A stretch of 64,000 nt of DNA from Planctomycetota bacterium (GTDB lineage: Bacteria; Planctomycetota; Planctomycetia; Planctomycetales; Planctomycetaceae), in NCBI GenBank assembly GCA_022600195.1, contig JAHZKX010000041.1, positions 1 to 64,000 on the forward strand. Reading direction: 5' to 3'. A program made the translations under genes and the position numbers. This document shows positions 1 to 8,756 of the stretch, in pieces (positions within the stretch are counted from its first letter, which is position 1; each line of letters begins with the position of its first letter). The notes beneath the pieces were generated by a model. That model saw only the letters and a list, made by a program, of their open reading frames with translations, made no database searches and was not told the DNA's origin.

Positions 1-5
1 TTCGT

Positions 6-180
6 TGGGGTATGTGGCCCCAGCAGAGTTTGCGAGTCGCTGTGCAGTTTCCAATCGGGCTGCGCCCTCACTACAACTGCACAGCGAAATTACCTAAACC
101 AACCTTCATAAGGGCTGGTACAACTTTTTAATGCAGGTCAACAGAATGTGATTTTATCTATGTGGTTCTACATTTTTTTT
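6..180 (+). ncRNA. Possible structured RNA or gene-end hairpin cluster
   Basis: A first hairpin pairs TGGGG (6-10) with CCCCA (18-22). A second is a perfect 12-bp stem, CGCTGTGCAGTT (38-49) with AACTGCACAGCG (75-86), and its loop holds a nested GGGC/GCCC hairpin (57-60, 64-67). A weak 5-bp stem (160-164/169-173) followed by eight T residues (173-180) could end a plus-strand transcript. The arrangement suits the 3' part of a small structured RNA whose 5' end lies outside the window, or hairpins at the end of an upstream gene. I do not recognise the RNA family, and the strand is inferred only from the T-run. Confidence 0.25.
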
Positions 181-549
181 ACGAAATTATATTTTCTCTC
201 AGACTTCTTTAGTAAGAAAAGCCCCTCACTATACAATTTACTAGTGACATCAGTACTTTGTGCAGGCGATTTATAAAGAAATAAGCTAAGGGAGTTCTCT
301 ATCTTCTTATTTCGATTCAGTCAAAGTTCTGGCAGGCACTATGAAATTGAGTCAACTCACTTACACTGATGGCAGGAACTCCCTATGAACATTCTGCCAA
401 ATATTCAGAAAAACATCATTTTTCATCGAACTTGGACTCGTGAATGCAAGCCATATCGATTTAAAGACTTACAACTATTGAGTTCAGAACATTTTTGAAA
501 AATAGACACTCGAAATAATTGCAAAGTCGATAATTTTTAATTGCCATAC

Positions 550-578
550 TTGTCGTGTAGACGACAGTATACTAGAAT
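550..578 (+). promoter_or_regulatory. Candidate lexA promoter with overlapping palindromic operator
   Basis: TTGTCG (550-555) and TAGAAT (573-578) are separated by 17 bases, giving a plausible sigma-70-type promoter. A perfect inverted repeat TGTCGT-GTAG-ACGACA (551-566) lies over the -35 hexamer and the spacer, where a repressor would block polymerase. LexA proteins usually repress their own gene, so this is a candidate LexA box. It matches neither the E. coli CTGT-N8-ACAG nor the Gram-positive GAAC-N4-GTTC consensus as I know them. The implied leader of about 195 nt is long. Confidence 0.4.
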
Positions 579-779
579 GAACCCTAATACAACTTCAGAA
601 GAATTTATGTCAGTGCTTATCACACAAGACGTCCCCTCTATTAGTTCCTGATGCTGTATCGTGTTTTATTTCAAATTCTTTCTTTTTTCTTTTTTATGGG
701 ACATATTTTTGAATTCCTGATCGTTTTAGGAATGTATTTTTATTTCACTCTTCATTTTTAAGGAATGAGGTACTTTGTT

Positions 780-1382
780 ATGGCAGGCACCAAAGCAAAC
801 CTTACACAACGACAACAAGAGATTTATGATTTCTTGAAAGACAAAATTATTAACCGAGGCTACGGACCTACAGTTCGTGAAATTGGTGCTAATTTTGGCA
901 TTCGCTCACCCAATGGCGTCATGTGCCACTTGAAAGCGCTGGAAAAGAAGGGGCTTATCACCCGTGAATCGCATATGTCACGAGCAATTCAACTCTGTGA
1001 TCATTCTCAAAAGCGAACGCGTCTTCCACTGGCTGGACAAATTGCTGCAGGTAGCCCTGTTCTTGCCGTCCAGGATGACGAACATATCGACTTCGGACCA
1101 TTATTTGATCCGGATGATCAGTTTTGCCTGAAAGTCAAAGGCGTATCCATGATCGAAGATCAGATCGCTGATGGTGACTTCGTAGTTGTCCACAAGCAAA
1201 ACACATGTAAAGAAGGCGACATCGTCGTTGCTTTAGTGGATGGCCAGGAAGCCACACTCAAACGCTACTATTCTGAAGGTGATCGTATTCGCCTTGAACC
1301 AGCGAATTCCAGTATGCAACCAATCTATTCCAAAAATGTCGACATTCTTGGAGTTGTCACTGGTGTCATTCGAAAATACTAA
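780..1382 (+). CDS. lexA: LexA, SOS-response repressor with self-cleavage
   Basis: LexA represses DNA-damage genes and cleaves itself when RecA filaments form. Counting from the ATG at 780 the protein has 200 residues. Residues 1-70 form the winged-helix DNA-binding domain (TVREIGANFGI as helix-turn-helix). The Ala90-Gly91 cleavage pair lies in QIAAGSP. The S24-type peptidase domain has the catalytic Ser123 in KGVSM and Lys161 in EATLKRYY. An in-frame ATG at 765 would add five residues, but GAGG at 767-770 sits at good spacing for 780. The gene stands alone: no recA, dinB or imuB follows, and it ends at a strong terminator. A palindrome over the candidate promoter suggests autoregulation. Confidence 0.96.
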   Translation: MAGTKANLTQRQQEIYDFLKDKIINRGYGPTVREIGANFGIRSPNGVMCHLKALEKKGLITRESHMSRAIQLCDHSQKRTRLPLAGQIAAGSPVLAVQDDEHIDFGPLFDPDDQFCLKVKGVSMIEDQIADGDFVVVHKQNTCKEGDIVVALVDGQEATLKRYYSEGDRIRLEPANSSMQPIYSKNVDILGVVTGVIRKY

Positions 1383-1446
1383 AAAAAACACATCACGAAA
1401 ATCGATGGTCTGTTATCAAGTGTGACAGGCTATCGTGAAAGTCGTA

Positions 1447-1468
1447 GTCAACCCGGTCACGGGTTGAC
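1447..1468. repeat. 9-bp inverted repeat downstream of lexA
   Basis: GTCAACCCG (1447-1455) pairs perfectly with CGGGTTGAC (1460-1468) around a GTCA loop. It has no T-run, so it is not itself an intrinsic terminator, and it lies just upstream of one. Such short GC-rich palindromes are sometimes dispersed REP-like units; only one copy is evident here. Confidence 0.45.
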
Positions 1469-1488
1469 CACAATGTCAGGCACTAACA

Positions 1489-1522
1489 AAAAACACTCTG
1501 GTTTTATCCAGAGTGTTTTTTT
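1489..1522. terminator. Strong bidirectional intrinsic terminator
   Basis: AAAAACACTCTGG (1489-1501) pairs with CCAGAGTGTTTTT (1508-1520) around a TTTTAT loop. There is an A-tract on the left and a T-tract running to 1522 on the right, so it can end transcription both of lexA (plus) and of the response-regulator gene arriving on the minus strand. Confidence 0.9.
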
Positions 1523-1553
1523 ATGCGCAGAATCACATATCTGTCAAACCTGA

Positions 1554-2945
1554 TTAACCAGCGGCCCGGGTTTGATACTGATTCAATTTGTTATACAGCG
1601 TCTTCAATGCAATTCCCAGTTCGGCGGCACACTTTGGCTTATCGCCATCATGCTTGTCAAGCACGTGATAGATGACTTCCATTTCGATATCACGTAACGT
1701 TTTACCTTCGGTACGTTCAACCCAGTTAATCGAAGAACCAGTAAAGGGAATTGTGGAATCTCGGGTGAGATGGGAGGGCAAATCGGTCGGCATGATCTGT
1801 GAACCATCCCATAAAATAATAGCATGTTCTAATGCATTGGCTAATTCGCGAACATTGCCTTTCCAATCTGATGACTGAAGAATTTCTAGTGTTTCCGGTG
1901 CAAGAATATCGGTCGGAATGGAATCTTTTTTCAAATGCCTTTTCAACAATACACGAGAAATCTCTGATATATCACTTTTACGATCCCGTAAAGCAGGTAA
2001 ATCAATTTCAAAGGTATTTACACGAAAATAGAGGTCTTCCCGAAATGTTCCCTCATTGACCATTTCCTTGAGATCGCGATTGGTGGCACAGACAATGCGA
2101 ACGTCAACATGAAAAGTTTCACTGTCGCCCACACGCCTTACTTCACCCGACTCCAGAAAACGCAGCAGTTTGACCTGCATTGTTTTATCCAATTCACCAA
2201 GTTCGTCCAAAAAGAGAGTGCCGCCGTTCGCAATTTCAATCAATCCCTTGCGAGGAGTATCTGCCCCCGTAAATGCGCCTTTGCGATGACCAAATAATTC
2301 ACTCTCCACCAGATTTTCAGGCAACGCACCACAATTGACAGGCACAAAAGGCATCGATGCACGCAGACTCAAATCATGCACTCGTCGCGCTACAAGTTCC
2401 TTACCAGTTCCTGTTTCACCCAAAATAAGGGCGGTAGAATCAGTTGGCGCAATTTTCTCAATCAGTTTTTTAACTCGTAACATCGGAGGCGACTCACCTA
2501 CAATCTGGCAAGGCCCCTCTGCAATCTTGAGTCGTGACTCAAGTGCAATATTTTTGTTTTCCAGAGAACGCTTATCGGCCACTTTCTGGAGAACCGTCGC
2601 AATATCGATCAACTTACACGGTTTTGGTAGAAAGTCATAAGCCCCCCGACGAATAGCCTGAATAGCTTCATCAACACTGCCATGACCCGTACTGATGATT
2701 ACCTCTGTCTCGGGCGATACTTTATTGATGTGGTCCACAACATCCCAGCCACTCAGACCAGGCATACGTAAATCCACGATGGCTGCATCAAATGTGATCT
2801 TATCCAATGCGAGCAAAGCCGACTGACCATCCTCACAAATGGTGACATCATGTCCCATTCGAGGAAGTTCAATTCGCATTACTTCGCGAATTGCGGCTTC
2901 ATCGTCGACAAACAAGACTCGTAATTTATTGACCGAATTACTCAA
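1554..2945 (-). CDS. NtrC-family response regulator, sigma-54 activator
   Basis: The protein has a receiver domain, a sigma-54 AAA+ ATPase and a Fis-type helix-turn-helix. I favour a TTG start at 2945 (463 residues), because AAGGAG sits about 7 bases upstream and the receiver begins straight after; the next upstream in-frame start (2993) adds a basic extension. The receiver has the acidic pair D14/D15, phospho-acceptor D58 in AAIVDLRMPG and a conserved Lys in LPKP. The AAA+ part has Walker A GETGTGKE, an intact GAFTGA loop and Walker B GGTLFLDELGE. With the kinase gene next upstream it forms a likely two-component pair that switches on sigma-54 promoters. Its place after the flagellar genes makes flagellar control possible but unproven. 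Confidence 0.93.
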   Translation of the reverse strand: MSNSVNKLRVLFVDDEAAIREVMRIELPRMGHDVTICEDGQSALLALDKITFDAAIVDLRMPGLSGWDVVDHINKVSPETEVIISTGHGSVDEAIQAIRRGAYDFLPKPCKLIDIATVLQKVADKRSLENKNIALESRLKIAEGPCQIVGESPPMLRVKKLIEKIAPTDSTALILGETGTGKELVARRVHDLSLRASMPFVPVNCGALPENLVESELFGHRKGAFTGADTPRKGLIEIANGGTLFLDELGELDKTMQVKLLRFLESGEVRRVGDSETFHVDVRIVCATNRDLKEMVNEGTFREDLYFRVNTFEIDLPALRDRKSDISEISRVLLKRHLKKDSIPTDILAPETLEILQSSDWKGNVRELANALEHAIILWDGSQIMPTDLPSHLTRDSTIPFTGSSINWVERTEGKTLRDIEMEVIYHVLDKHDGDKPKCAAELGIALKTLYNKLNQYQTRAAG

Positions 2946-3336
2946 GTTGTGCTCCTTCTTCCTTCTTTGACGTCCTGTCAAAGAGAAAGCCATTTAACAA
3001 ATTTTATATCGAATGGTATTCAGGAAGGAATAGGTGAAAGGTGCTGAAGAAATCATGTCCGAATCAGGCGAACTCATCCTTTTCTCCAGTTGTTCGACTC
3101 TCAATGGGGCAGCCCCGGAACCGGGACTACATCCAGGACCTTTCTCTGCACACTACGTGAAAAATCGGGAAGGGGGATTTTCAAAGCAATATGCTGTACA
3201 GAGAACATCCATTTTCTCCTGTATCGTTAACTTTGTGTGAATCATTCATGGGGAGGGACGTGTGATATCAGATTTTAAAAAATGTGGCAATCGGAGAATC
3301 CCGGAAAGTTGTAATTCAAATTATTTTCCTAACTAC
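2946..3336. other. Gap between kinase and response-regulator genes
   Basis: This 391-base stretch separates two genes that would normally be nearly contiguous. A 68-codon plus-strand frame at 3034-3240 has no ribosome-binding site or recognisable motif and is judged spurious. No sigma-54 element (GG-N10-GC) or strong sigma-70 pair is evident on the minus strand. It could hold a separate promoter for the regulator gene. Confidence 0.5.
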
Positions 3337-4899
3337 CTACGCAGCCTTACTTTGTGCCTTAGCCTTTTTGGGAAGTTCCACAAAAATTGTACTGCCCTGC
3401 CCCGGCCCGTCACTTTCGACTTCAATCTCACCACCATGATCCTTAATAATCCGGTGAGTGATCGACATTCCTAAACCAGTACCGGTCCCATCAGCACGCT
3501 GTGTAAAAAATGGATCAAACAGACTTTCCTTGACTTCCTGTGTCATACCACAACCATCGTCCCTGAATATGAGGGTTACGGAATCCACATTTTCACGAAC
3601 TTCTATTTCGAGATTCCTCCCCACTTCCATTGATTCCAGGGCATTGGTCATAATATTGAGAATCACCTGTTTGATTTCTGCAGGGTTTATCTCAGCAGTG
3701 CAGGGATTCTTGTTTGTAAACAGAATATTCCGCCCCTTCAGTCGCTTAATCAAGCTGACCATTGAACAGACTTCCTCGATCACATTCACCAGATCGTTTA
3801 CGCTTCTCTCAGAGTTTTGCCCACGGGAAAAATCAAGTAGCTTGGAAGTGATGTCTTTGCACCGCATCGATTCTCGCTGAATCAATCCGAGATATTGTTC
3901 CACCACTTGAATATCTGTTTCATCAATATGTGTTTTCAGCTCCAACACCCGCCCTTGCAATGACTCAGAGGCCATCGAAATGGCAGAAAGAGGATTATTG
4001 ATTTCATGGGCCACACCTGCCGCCAATACACCAATCCCCGCCAGCCTTTCTGATCGCACCAGTTGCTTGCTGCGTTCGTCGACTTTGTGATTCAACTCGT
4101 CCCGTTTTTCTTTAAACCGCATCGTCATAAGGTTGAACGCTTCTGCCAACTCTGCCATCTCATCATTCGATTTTATCTTGAATTGATGGTCAAAATGCCC
4201 TTGGGCAACTTTGCGGGCTCCCTCGTGTAAATCCTGAATGGGAGAAAGTACGGTCCGGTTCCCATACAAAATCAGGCATCCAAAAGCGATAAAAGCTACA
4301 AGACATGTGACCCAAATCAGTTTGTTACGAGAACGGTAGACTTTTGACGCACGTTCCAGAACGGCTTTCGTACCGGAAGGTACATCGCGCACTTCCAAAA
4401 TCAACGTTTCCAGACGAGCCACCTCAATTATCATTTGTTCGGCTATTCTGTGTCTTTCCTGAGCATTCTCCAATCGAGCCTGCATCAGAGAAAGTTTCTT
4501 CAGCGTATTCTTACTCGCGCTATGTTCACCAAGTTGCGACTTAATAAAACCTCTCCAGGTTCGAACAGCAGGATCTGGAGGTAAACGATCTACTTTTTGA
4601 AGAAACTCCTGTATTTCGATATGTACCTCATTCAAATGTTTTGCAAACATCTGTTGATAATGAGAACTGGCTTCTGGACGGGAGTACAAGATTTTCTGCA
4701 GAGGATCATTCAGGGCAACAATAGAGACGATCAGTCGATCGCGATCTGGGAGACTATCCAGTGAGTACTGAAACTCATCGACCGTATCACGATAGGACTG
4801 CAAACCAGAGACGGCGCCATAAGCCAGTAGAATCAGCATGCAGAATATAATTCCCAGGCCAAATCCTAATTTGCGACGAATTGTTTGAGTAAAGAACAC
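3337..4899 (-). CDS. Membrane sensor histidine kinase (HAMP, HisKA, HATPase)
   Basis: A 520-residue sensor kinase. A transmembrane helix near residues 12-31 and a second near 195-215 flank an extracytoplasmic sensor of about 160 residues that is mostly helical and charged. A HAMP linker follows (RTVLSPIQDLHEGARKVAQG). The HisKA phospho-acceptor His is in AAGVAHEINNPLSA, the NtrB/PAS-type H-box usually paired with NtrC-like regulators. The ATPase has an N-box (NIMTNALES), G1 (DDGCGM) and G2 (GTGTGLGMS). It is transcribed towards the sigma-54 response regulator and is its probable partner. FlrB/FleS flagellar kinases are usually soluble, so the membrane sensor argues for an outside signal. Confidence 0.9.
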   Translation of the reverse strand: MFFTQTIRRKLGFGLGIIFCMLILLAYGAVSGLQSYRDTVDEFQYSLDSLPDRDRLIVSIVALNDPLQKILYSRPEASSHYQQMFAKHLNEVHIEIQEFLQKVDRLPPDPAVRTWRGFIKSQLGEHSASKNTLKKLSLMQARLENAQERHRIAEQMIIEVARLETLILEVRDVPSGTKAVLERASKVYRSRNKLIWVTCLVAFIAFGCLILYGNRTVLSPIQDLHEGARKVAQGHFDHQFKIKSNDEMAELAEAFNLMTMRFKEKRDELNHKVDERSKQLVRSERLAGIGVLAAGVAHEINNPLSAISMASESLQGRVLELKTHIDETDIQVVEQYLGLIQRESMRCKDITSKLLDFSRGQNSERSVNDLVNVIEEVCSMVSLIKRLKGRNILFTNKNPCTAEINPAEIKQVILNIMTNALESMEVGRNLEIEVRENVDSVTLIFRDDGCGMTQEVKESLFDPFFTQRADGTGTGLGMSITHRIIKDHGGEIEVESDGPGQGSTIFVELPKKAKAQSKAA

Positions 4900-5060
4900 A
4901 CTGACCTCCGTGTCATAAGTCCTTCAAATCGGAATGAAGAGCCGGATCATATCGAAAACGAGACAGGAATCCAATGTTAAAATGGCAAACTTACTACTGG
5001 CTGCCAATTCTATGCTGGAAACCCAGATCTGGAATCACACAAGGATGTTACGAACTGGAC

Positions 5061-6407
5061 TCACTCATTCGCAGGTGGTGAGGACGAACTTTTTTTCCAT
5101 CGAGCCTGATGAACCATCTCTTTACGATAGGAATGCAGACCTGTCATTAAAATATCGATCGCACGCGAAAAATCACGAAAAGCTTTCAGGTACTTCTTCT
5201 TTTCCAACTCTTCCTTGGCTGCATAGTAAATTTTGTTGTGGGACGACCATTCAATGGTCCATTCCTCTTCCATTGCAGCTCGTTGTAACTCCGACTCCAT
5301 CGTAGTGAGGTACTGCAGAAAATCCATATTAAATTTTAATCGCTCTGACCGATATGGTTTCCATTCTACGGTTTTGCTTGTATCCAGATACTCTTCGTGC
5401 CGACTCGATTCTCTTAACGAAAACACTTTTCGTACCAGCAACATGACCAGTAAGGACATCCCTCCAAATGCCAGGAACTCTCCCTGGTCAAACTTTGTCA
5501 AGATCCACATGGCGATACCAGTCGCCACCATCAGAGAAGCTCCCCAGACACCAGCCAGCCAGAACCAATCACCATAGCTCTTCTCCAGATCCAATTCAGG
5601 TTCGGGCATATCTTCCGGATTTTGTTCCTCAGACAGATTGCCACCGGGAAGCTCTCCCACGCGCACCACTATCACGGAAATATTATCAGAGCCTCCTCGC
5701 AAATTTGCCAGATTAATCATTAACCGGCATGCATCGCTGGGCCCCAGATAATTGGTAATCATTCCAATTTCATCATCTTTCAGATGGCTGGTTAACCCAT
5801 CACTACACAGGATGTATTGATCCCCTTCCATCACCGGATACGGTCCTTCAATGTCGACCTTCACGGTCGGCTCGGGACCTAATGAACGAGTAATGACATT
5901 CCGAGGCTCGTTCAGGTAAACGTCCTCCGGTTTCATTCTCCCCTGTCGAATGAGTTCCCATTGCAGGCTATGATCAAATGTCAGTTGATCAATACGATTC
6001 TTGCGAATGCGATAAACGCGGCTGTCTCCCACATGGCCGATGACCGCACCCTCGGCACAAAGACATAACGAACTGCAGGTTGTTCCCATCCGCATGAATT
6101 CACGATTGGCCATTCCTCGCTCATTAATCGCCTGATTAGCCACTTCAATAGCTGACTTCAAAGATTTGGCGACCGGTCCCGGCTTATTTTTAAAAAACGT
6201 ATGCGGTACCATTTCTGAAGCGATTTTGCTTGCCAATTCACCAACGGCATGACCGCCCATTCCATCAGCAACGAGAAAGAAGTGACCATGTTCCCGCCAA
6301 CTTTCCTGCTCCTTACAAATGCGAACGGAGATCGAATCTTCGTTATTCCTCCGTCGAAAGCCAACATCACTTTGCGATGCGAACTGAACTGGATGTTCCC
6401 AACGCAT
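5061..6407 (-). CDS. PP2C-family Ser/Thr phosphatase with membrane helices
   Basis: Residues 1 to about 255 form a PPM/PP2C phosphatase that would remove phosphate from Ser/Thr using two metal ions. Metal and phosphate motifs are visible: SQSDVGFRRRNNEDS, LVADGMGGHAVGE, GDSRVYRIR, LCSDGLTSHL and GGSDNISVIV. Two hydrophobic helices follow (WLAGVWGASLMVATGIAMWI and AFGGMSLLVMLLVRKVF), then about 100 cytoplasmic charged residues ending in a helical segment. The phosphatase domain is N-terminal and should face the cytoplasm. It lies 218 bp downstream of flhB and upstream of the kinase gene. Planctomycetes have many Hanks-type kinases, so a partner kinase elsewhere is likely. A link to the flagellum is only positional. 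Confidence 0.88.
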   Translation of the reverse strand: MRWEHPVQFASQSDVGFRRRNNEDSISVRICKEQESWREHGHFFLVADGMGGHAVGELASKIASEMVPHTFFKNKPGPVAKSLKSAIEVANQAINERGMANREFMRMGTTCSSLCLCAEGAVIGHVGDSRVYRIRKNRIDQLTFDHSLQWELIRQGRMKPEDVYLNEPRNVITRSLGPEPTVKVDIEGPYPVMEGDQYILCSDGLTSHLKDDEIGMITNYLGPSDACRLMINLANLRGGSDNISVIVVRVGELPGGNLSEEQNPEDMPEPELDLEKSYGDWFWLAGVWGASLMVATGIAMWILTKFDQGEFLAFGGMSLLVMLLVRKVFSLRESSRHEEYLDTSKTVEWKPYRSERLKFNMDFLQYLTTMESELQRAAMEEEWTIEWSSHNKIYYAAKEELEKKKYLKAFRDFSRAIDILMTGLHSYRKEMVHQARWKKSSSSPPANE

Positions 6408-6625
6408 TGATCCCCCTTAAATTAGTCATGAAGCTGATGATTTTAAAATCCGAATACTCTTTTTAGTATCTTGGTGAGAAAGTGGATCAAACACCAGAGT
6501 ACACTGCCTGAAAACTCGCTTTTGTTCCTGAAAAGTAACGATTAAGATCGATTTCCAAGATCGCATGAAGGTCATACAACAAGTGTAATCTGCGCGAATC
6601 ATCTAATGGAGATTTGTTTGAACCC

Positions 6626-7705
6626 CTAGTTGGATTCTGGCATTGTTTTCCCACTCAGGTTATAAACATAGGCCATAATTTCCACAAATACTTCATATAG
6701 TTCAAATGGAATTTCCTGACCGGTTTTCACATCACGATACATCTGTCGTGCCAGACTTTTACGTTCAATAATAGGAATCCCATGTTCATTCGCAAGCTTA
6801 CGAATCTGAAAGGCGATCTCACCGGCACCTTTGGCAACAACAACTGGTGCCGGCATCGATTCGGGATCATACTTGATTGCGATTGAAATATGAGTCGGGT
6901 TCGTAACCACTACATCTGCTGACGCCACTTTGGAAAGTTCCTGTGACGTCGCCAGTTTTCGATGTGCTTCACGCCGACGCTGACGAAGCAGAGGATCACC
7001 TTCCATTGATTTCATTTCTTCCCGGATCTCCTGCTTGCTCATCATCAGATCTTTTTCATGCTTCCATTTTTGAAAAGCGAAATCCAACGCTCCCAACAAA
7101 ATCAAAGCCAAAGCCAGCAGAATTCCCAGTTCAACTGTGGAATTAAAAATATCACGCAGAATTGTTTCAGGAGGCGCTCCCATTAACGCGACAAAACTGG
7201 GAAATACCACATAGCTGAACCAGCTCGCTATCAGCACCAGTAAAGTCAATTTCCCCAGACTCACACCTAGCTTCATCAAACCACGAACAGACACGATCCG
7301 CTTGGCACCTTCAATGGGATTCAACCGTTCCCACTTGATTTGCAGTACATCCGGCGAGATCATAAATCCGACTTGAACGATATTCAAAAACACCGCCGAA
7401 ATGAATAATACGAGCATGGTCAAGGCTGTTCCCTGCAGGAACATTTTCACTATCGACTCGCAACGCTGGATGATCAGTACTGGCTCAACGCGCAACCAGA
7501 CGGGAGTTGTTAACGTAGTCTCCATCAGATTTTTCATATCGCTATTGAGGCCAATTGCAAAAAAATAAAGTGCACCGGCCGCTGCTAACATCATGCCGGC
7601 TGCGTTCAAATCAGTACTTTTCGCAATGTTCCCCTTCTCGCGGGCTTCAGTTCGCCTGCGATCGGTGGGCTGTTCGGTTTTTTCTCCTGTATCATTTTCT
7701 GCCAT
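6626..7705 (-). CDS. flhB: FlhB, flagellar type III export switch protein
   Basis: FlhB sits in the flagellar export gate and switches export from rod/hook subunits to filament subunits after cleaving itself. The protein (359 residues) begins with the typical polar stretch GEKTEQPTDRRRTEAREKG, followed by four hydrophobic helices (about 35-210). The cytoplasmic domain contains the autocleavage motif NPTH within VVVTNPTHISIAIKYDP. It is the last gene of the flagellar run, 22 bp after fliR. In many bacteria flhA and flhF follow flhB; here a phosphatase and a two-component system do instead, so flhA must lie elsewhere. Confidence 0.97.
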   Translation of the reverse strand: MAENDTGEKTEQPTDRRRTEAREKGNIAKSTDLNAAGMMLAAAGALYFFAIGLNSDMKNLMETTLTTPVWLRVEPVLIIQRCESIVKMFLQGTALTMLVLFISAVFLNIVQVGFMISPDVLQIKWERLNPIEGAKRIVSVRGLMKLGVSLGKLTLLVLIASWFSYVVFPSFVALMGAPPETILRDIFNSTVELGILLALALILLGALDFAFQKWKHEKDLMMSKQEIREEMKSMEGDPLLRQRRREAHRKLATSQELSKVASADVVVTNPTHISIAIKYDPESMPAPVVVAKGAGEIAFQIRKLANEHGIPIIERKSLARQMYRDVKTGQEIPFELYEVFVEIMAYVYNLSGKTMPESN

Positions 7706-7727
7706 AATTTAAAGGTCTCAATCCGAT

Positions 7728-8717
7728 TTACATCACGGCACTACGACTTAATTGATCGATGGCCGTCGGAATCGATTCCACCACAATATCTGCTGCTCCT
7801 GATAAAGTAAAAATCAATACGACAAGGCTGATCATCGCGCGTACCGGAAAACCGATTACGAGTACATTGATCTGAGGAACCGTGTGCCCCAGATATCCCA
7901 TCGACAGCGATATCAAAGCACTGATAGCCAATAATGGTGCTGCTACTTTTATTGAGAGCACCAACGATTGATGCATCAATGTCTGTAGCAAATCAAGAGT
8001 ATTCGTGGAAACGATCCCCTCCCCGACAGGGAACACCTGAAAAGTATCGATCAGAGAGGAAAGCATTAACAGATGGCCGTTAACCGGCTCCATGATTAAA
8101 AAAATGGAAATACCAATGAAATACAGATACTGACCGCTGAGCGAAGCATTCATGTCAAAACCAGGATTGAATACTTCTCCTAAAGCCATCCCCGCTTGCT
8201 GATCAATCATCTGACCCGCCATCTGAAGACTTAATAAAATGATATACACACCCAAACCCAGAGAAAATCCTAATGAAAGTTCTCCCAATATCGACCAGGC
8301 ATAATCTAAGAGCGAAGTAGGCATTGTTGACACAAATTTGTAGTCGTTTACAGATAGTTCCTGTGTCCCCTGACGGCCAGCGTTGACGATCAGACTGTCA
8401 AACCGGTCTTGCAAATGCACAGGGACTTCGTCTCTACTAAGTCGGTGATCTTGATTGATATCCATCTCGTAAAAGCCCACCGTTACCTGATCGTGCAAAG
8501 TCGGTGTAATGAGCATCGAAAGGCTCAAAATCAACAAGATACGGATATTTGTAGGAAAGATCGGTTGACCGAATACCGGGCCAATGATCATCAAACCACT
8601 GATCCGTACTACGACCAACGTGAATGCATAAAACTGGAGCATCGCCCATTGCAGAATCTGCCCCGGAGCCAGCTGCAAGAGAGGATTCATCACATATTGG
8701 TCGAGAAGAGCACTCAC
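7728..8717 (-). CDS. fliR: FliR, flagellar export gate protein with EF-hand insertion
   Basis: FliR forms the export gate core with FliP and FliQ. Membrane helices and the C-terminal region (ISLSMGYLGHTVPQINVLVIGFP, split across helices) are typical. The protein is 329 residues against about 260 usual. The excess is a hydrophilic insert at about residues 75-133 between the first helices. It contains a textbook EF-hand calcium loop, DINQDHRLSRDE (86-97: Asp, Asn, Asp, backbone Arg, Ser and Glu at positions 1, 3, 5, 7, 9 and 12), followed by a helix and a second degenerate loop ending ELSVNDYKF. The start is taken as GTG at 8717; an ATG at 8690 is possible. Confidence 0.93.
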   Translation of the reverse strand: MSALLDQYVMNPLLQLAPGQILQWAMLQFYAFTLVVVRISGLMIIGPVFGQPIFPTNIRILLILSLSMLITPTLHDQVTVGFYEMDINQDHRLSRDEVPVHLQDRFDSLIVNAGRQGTQELSVNDYKFVSTMPTSLLDYAWSILGELSLGFSLGLGVYIILLSLQMAGQMIDQQAGMALGEVFNPGFDMNASLSGQYLYFIGISIFLIMEPVNGHLLMLSSLIDTFQVFPVGEGIVSTNTLDLLQTLMHQSLVLSIKVAAPLLAISALISLSMGYLGHTVPQINVLVIGFPVRAMISLVVLIFTLSGAADIVVESIPTAIDQLSRSAVM

Positions 8718-8756
8718 AGGTTTTTCTTTTGTCCAGCCTCATTGGCTTTCAGAGGA

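Larger units (their letters stand above)
1..779. other. Long non-coding region upstream of lexA
   Basis: No convincing coding frame is visible in these 780 bases on either strand. The left edge holds a compact folded element (6-86), followed by a weak stem and T-run near 160-180. A longer-range inverted repeat AGGGAGTTC (289-297) / GAACTCCCT (376-384) encloses a smaller TGAGT/ACTCA stem. From about 540 the region carries a promoter-like element with an overlapping palindrome and a roughly 195-nt pyrimidine-rich leader that ends at the lexA ribosome-binding site. No tRNA-like T-loop is present. Confidence 0.6.

Noticed and set aside
3034-3240. 68-codon plus-strand frame between the kinase and regulator genes
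   Set aside because: No ribosome-binding site, no motif and odd composition; it looks like a chance frame in a non-coding gap.
4934-5305. 123-codon plus-strand frame
   Set aside because: Two thirds of it is antisense to the C-terminus of the PP2C phosphatase, and it has no recognisable motif.
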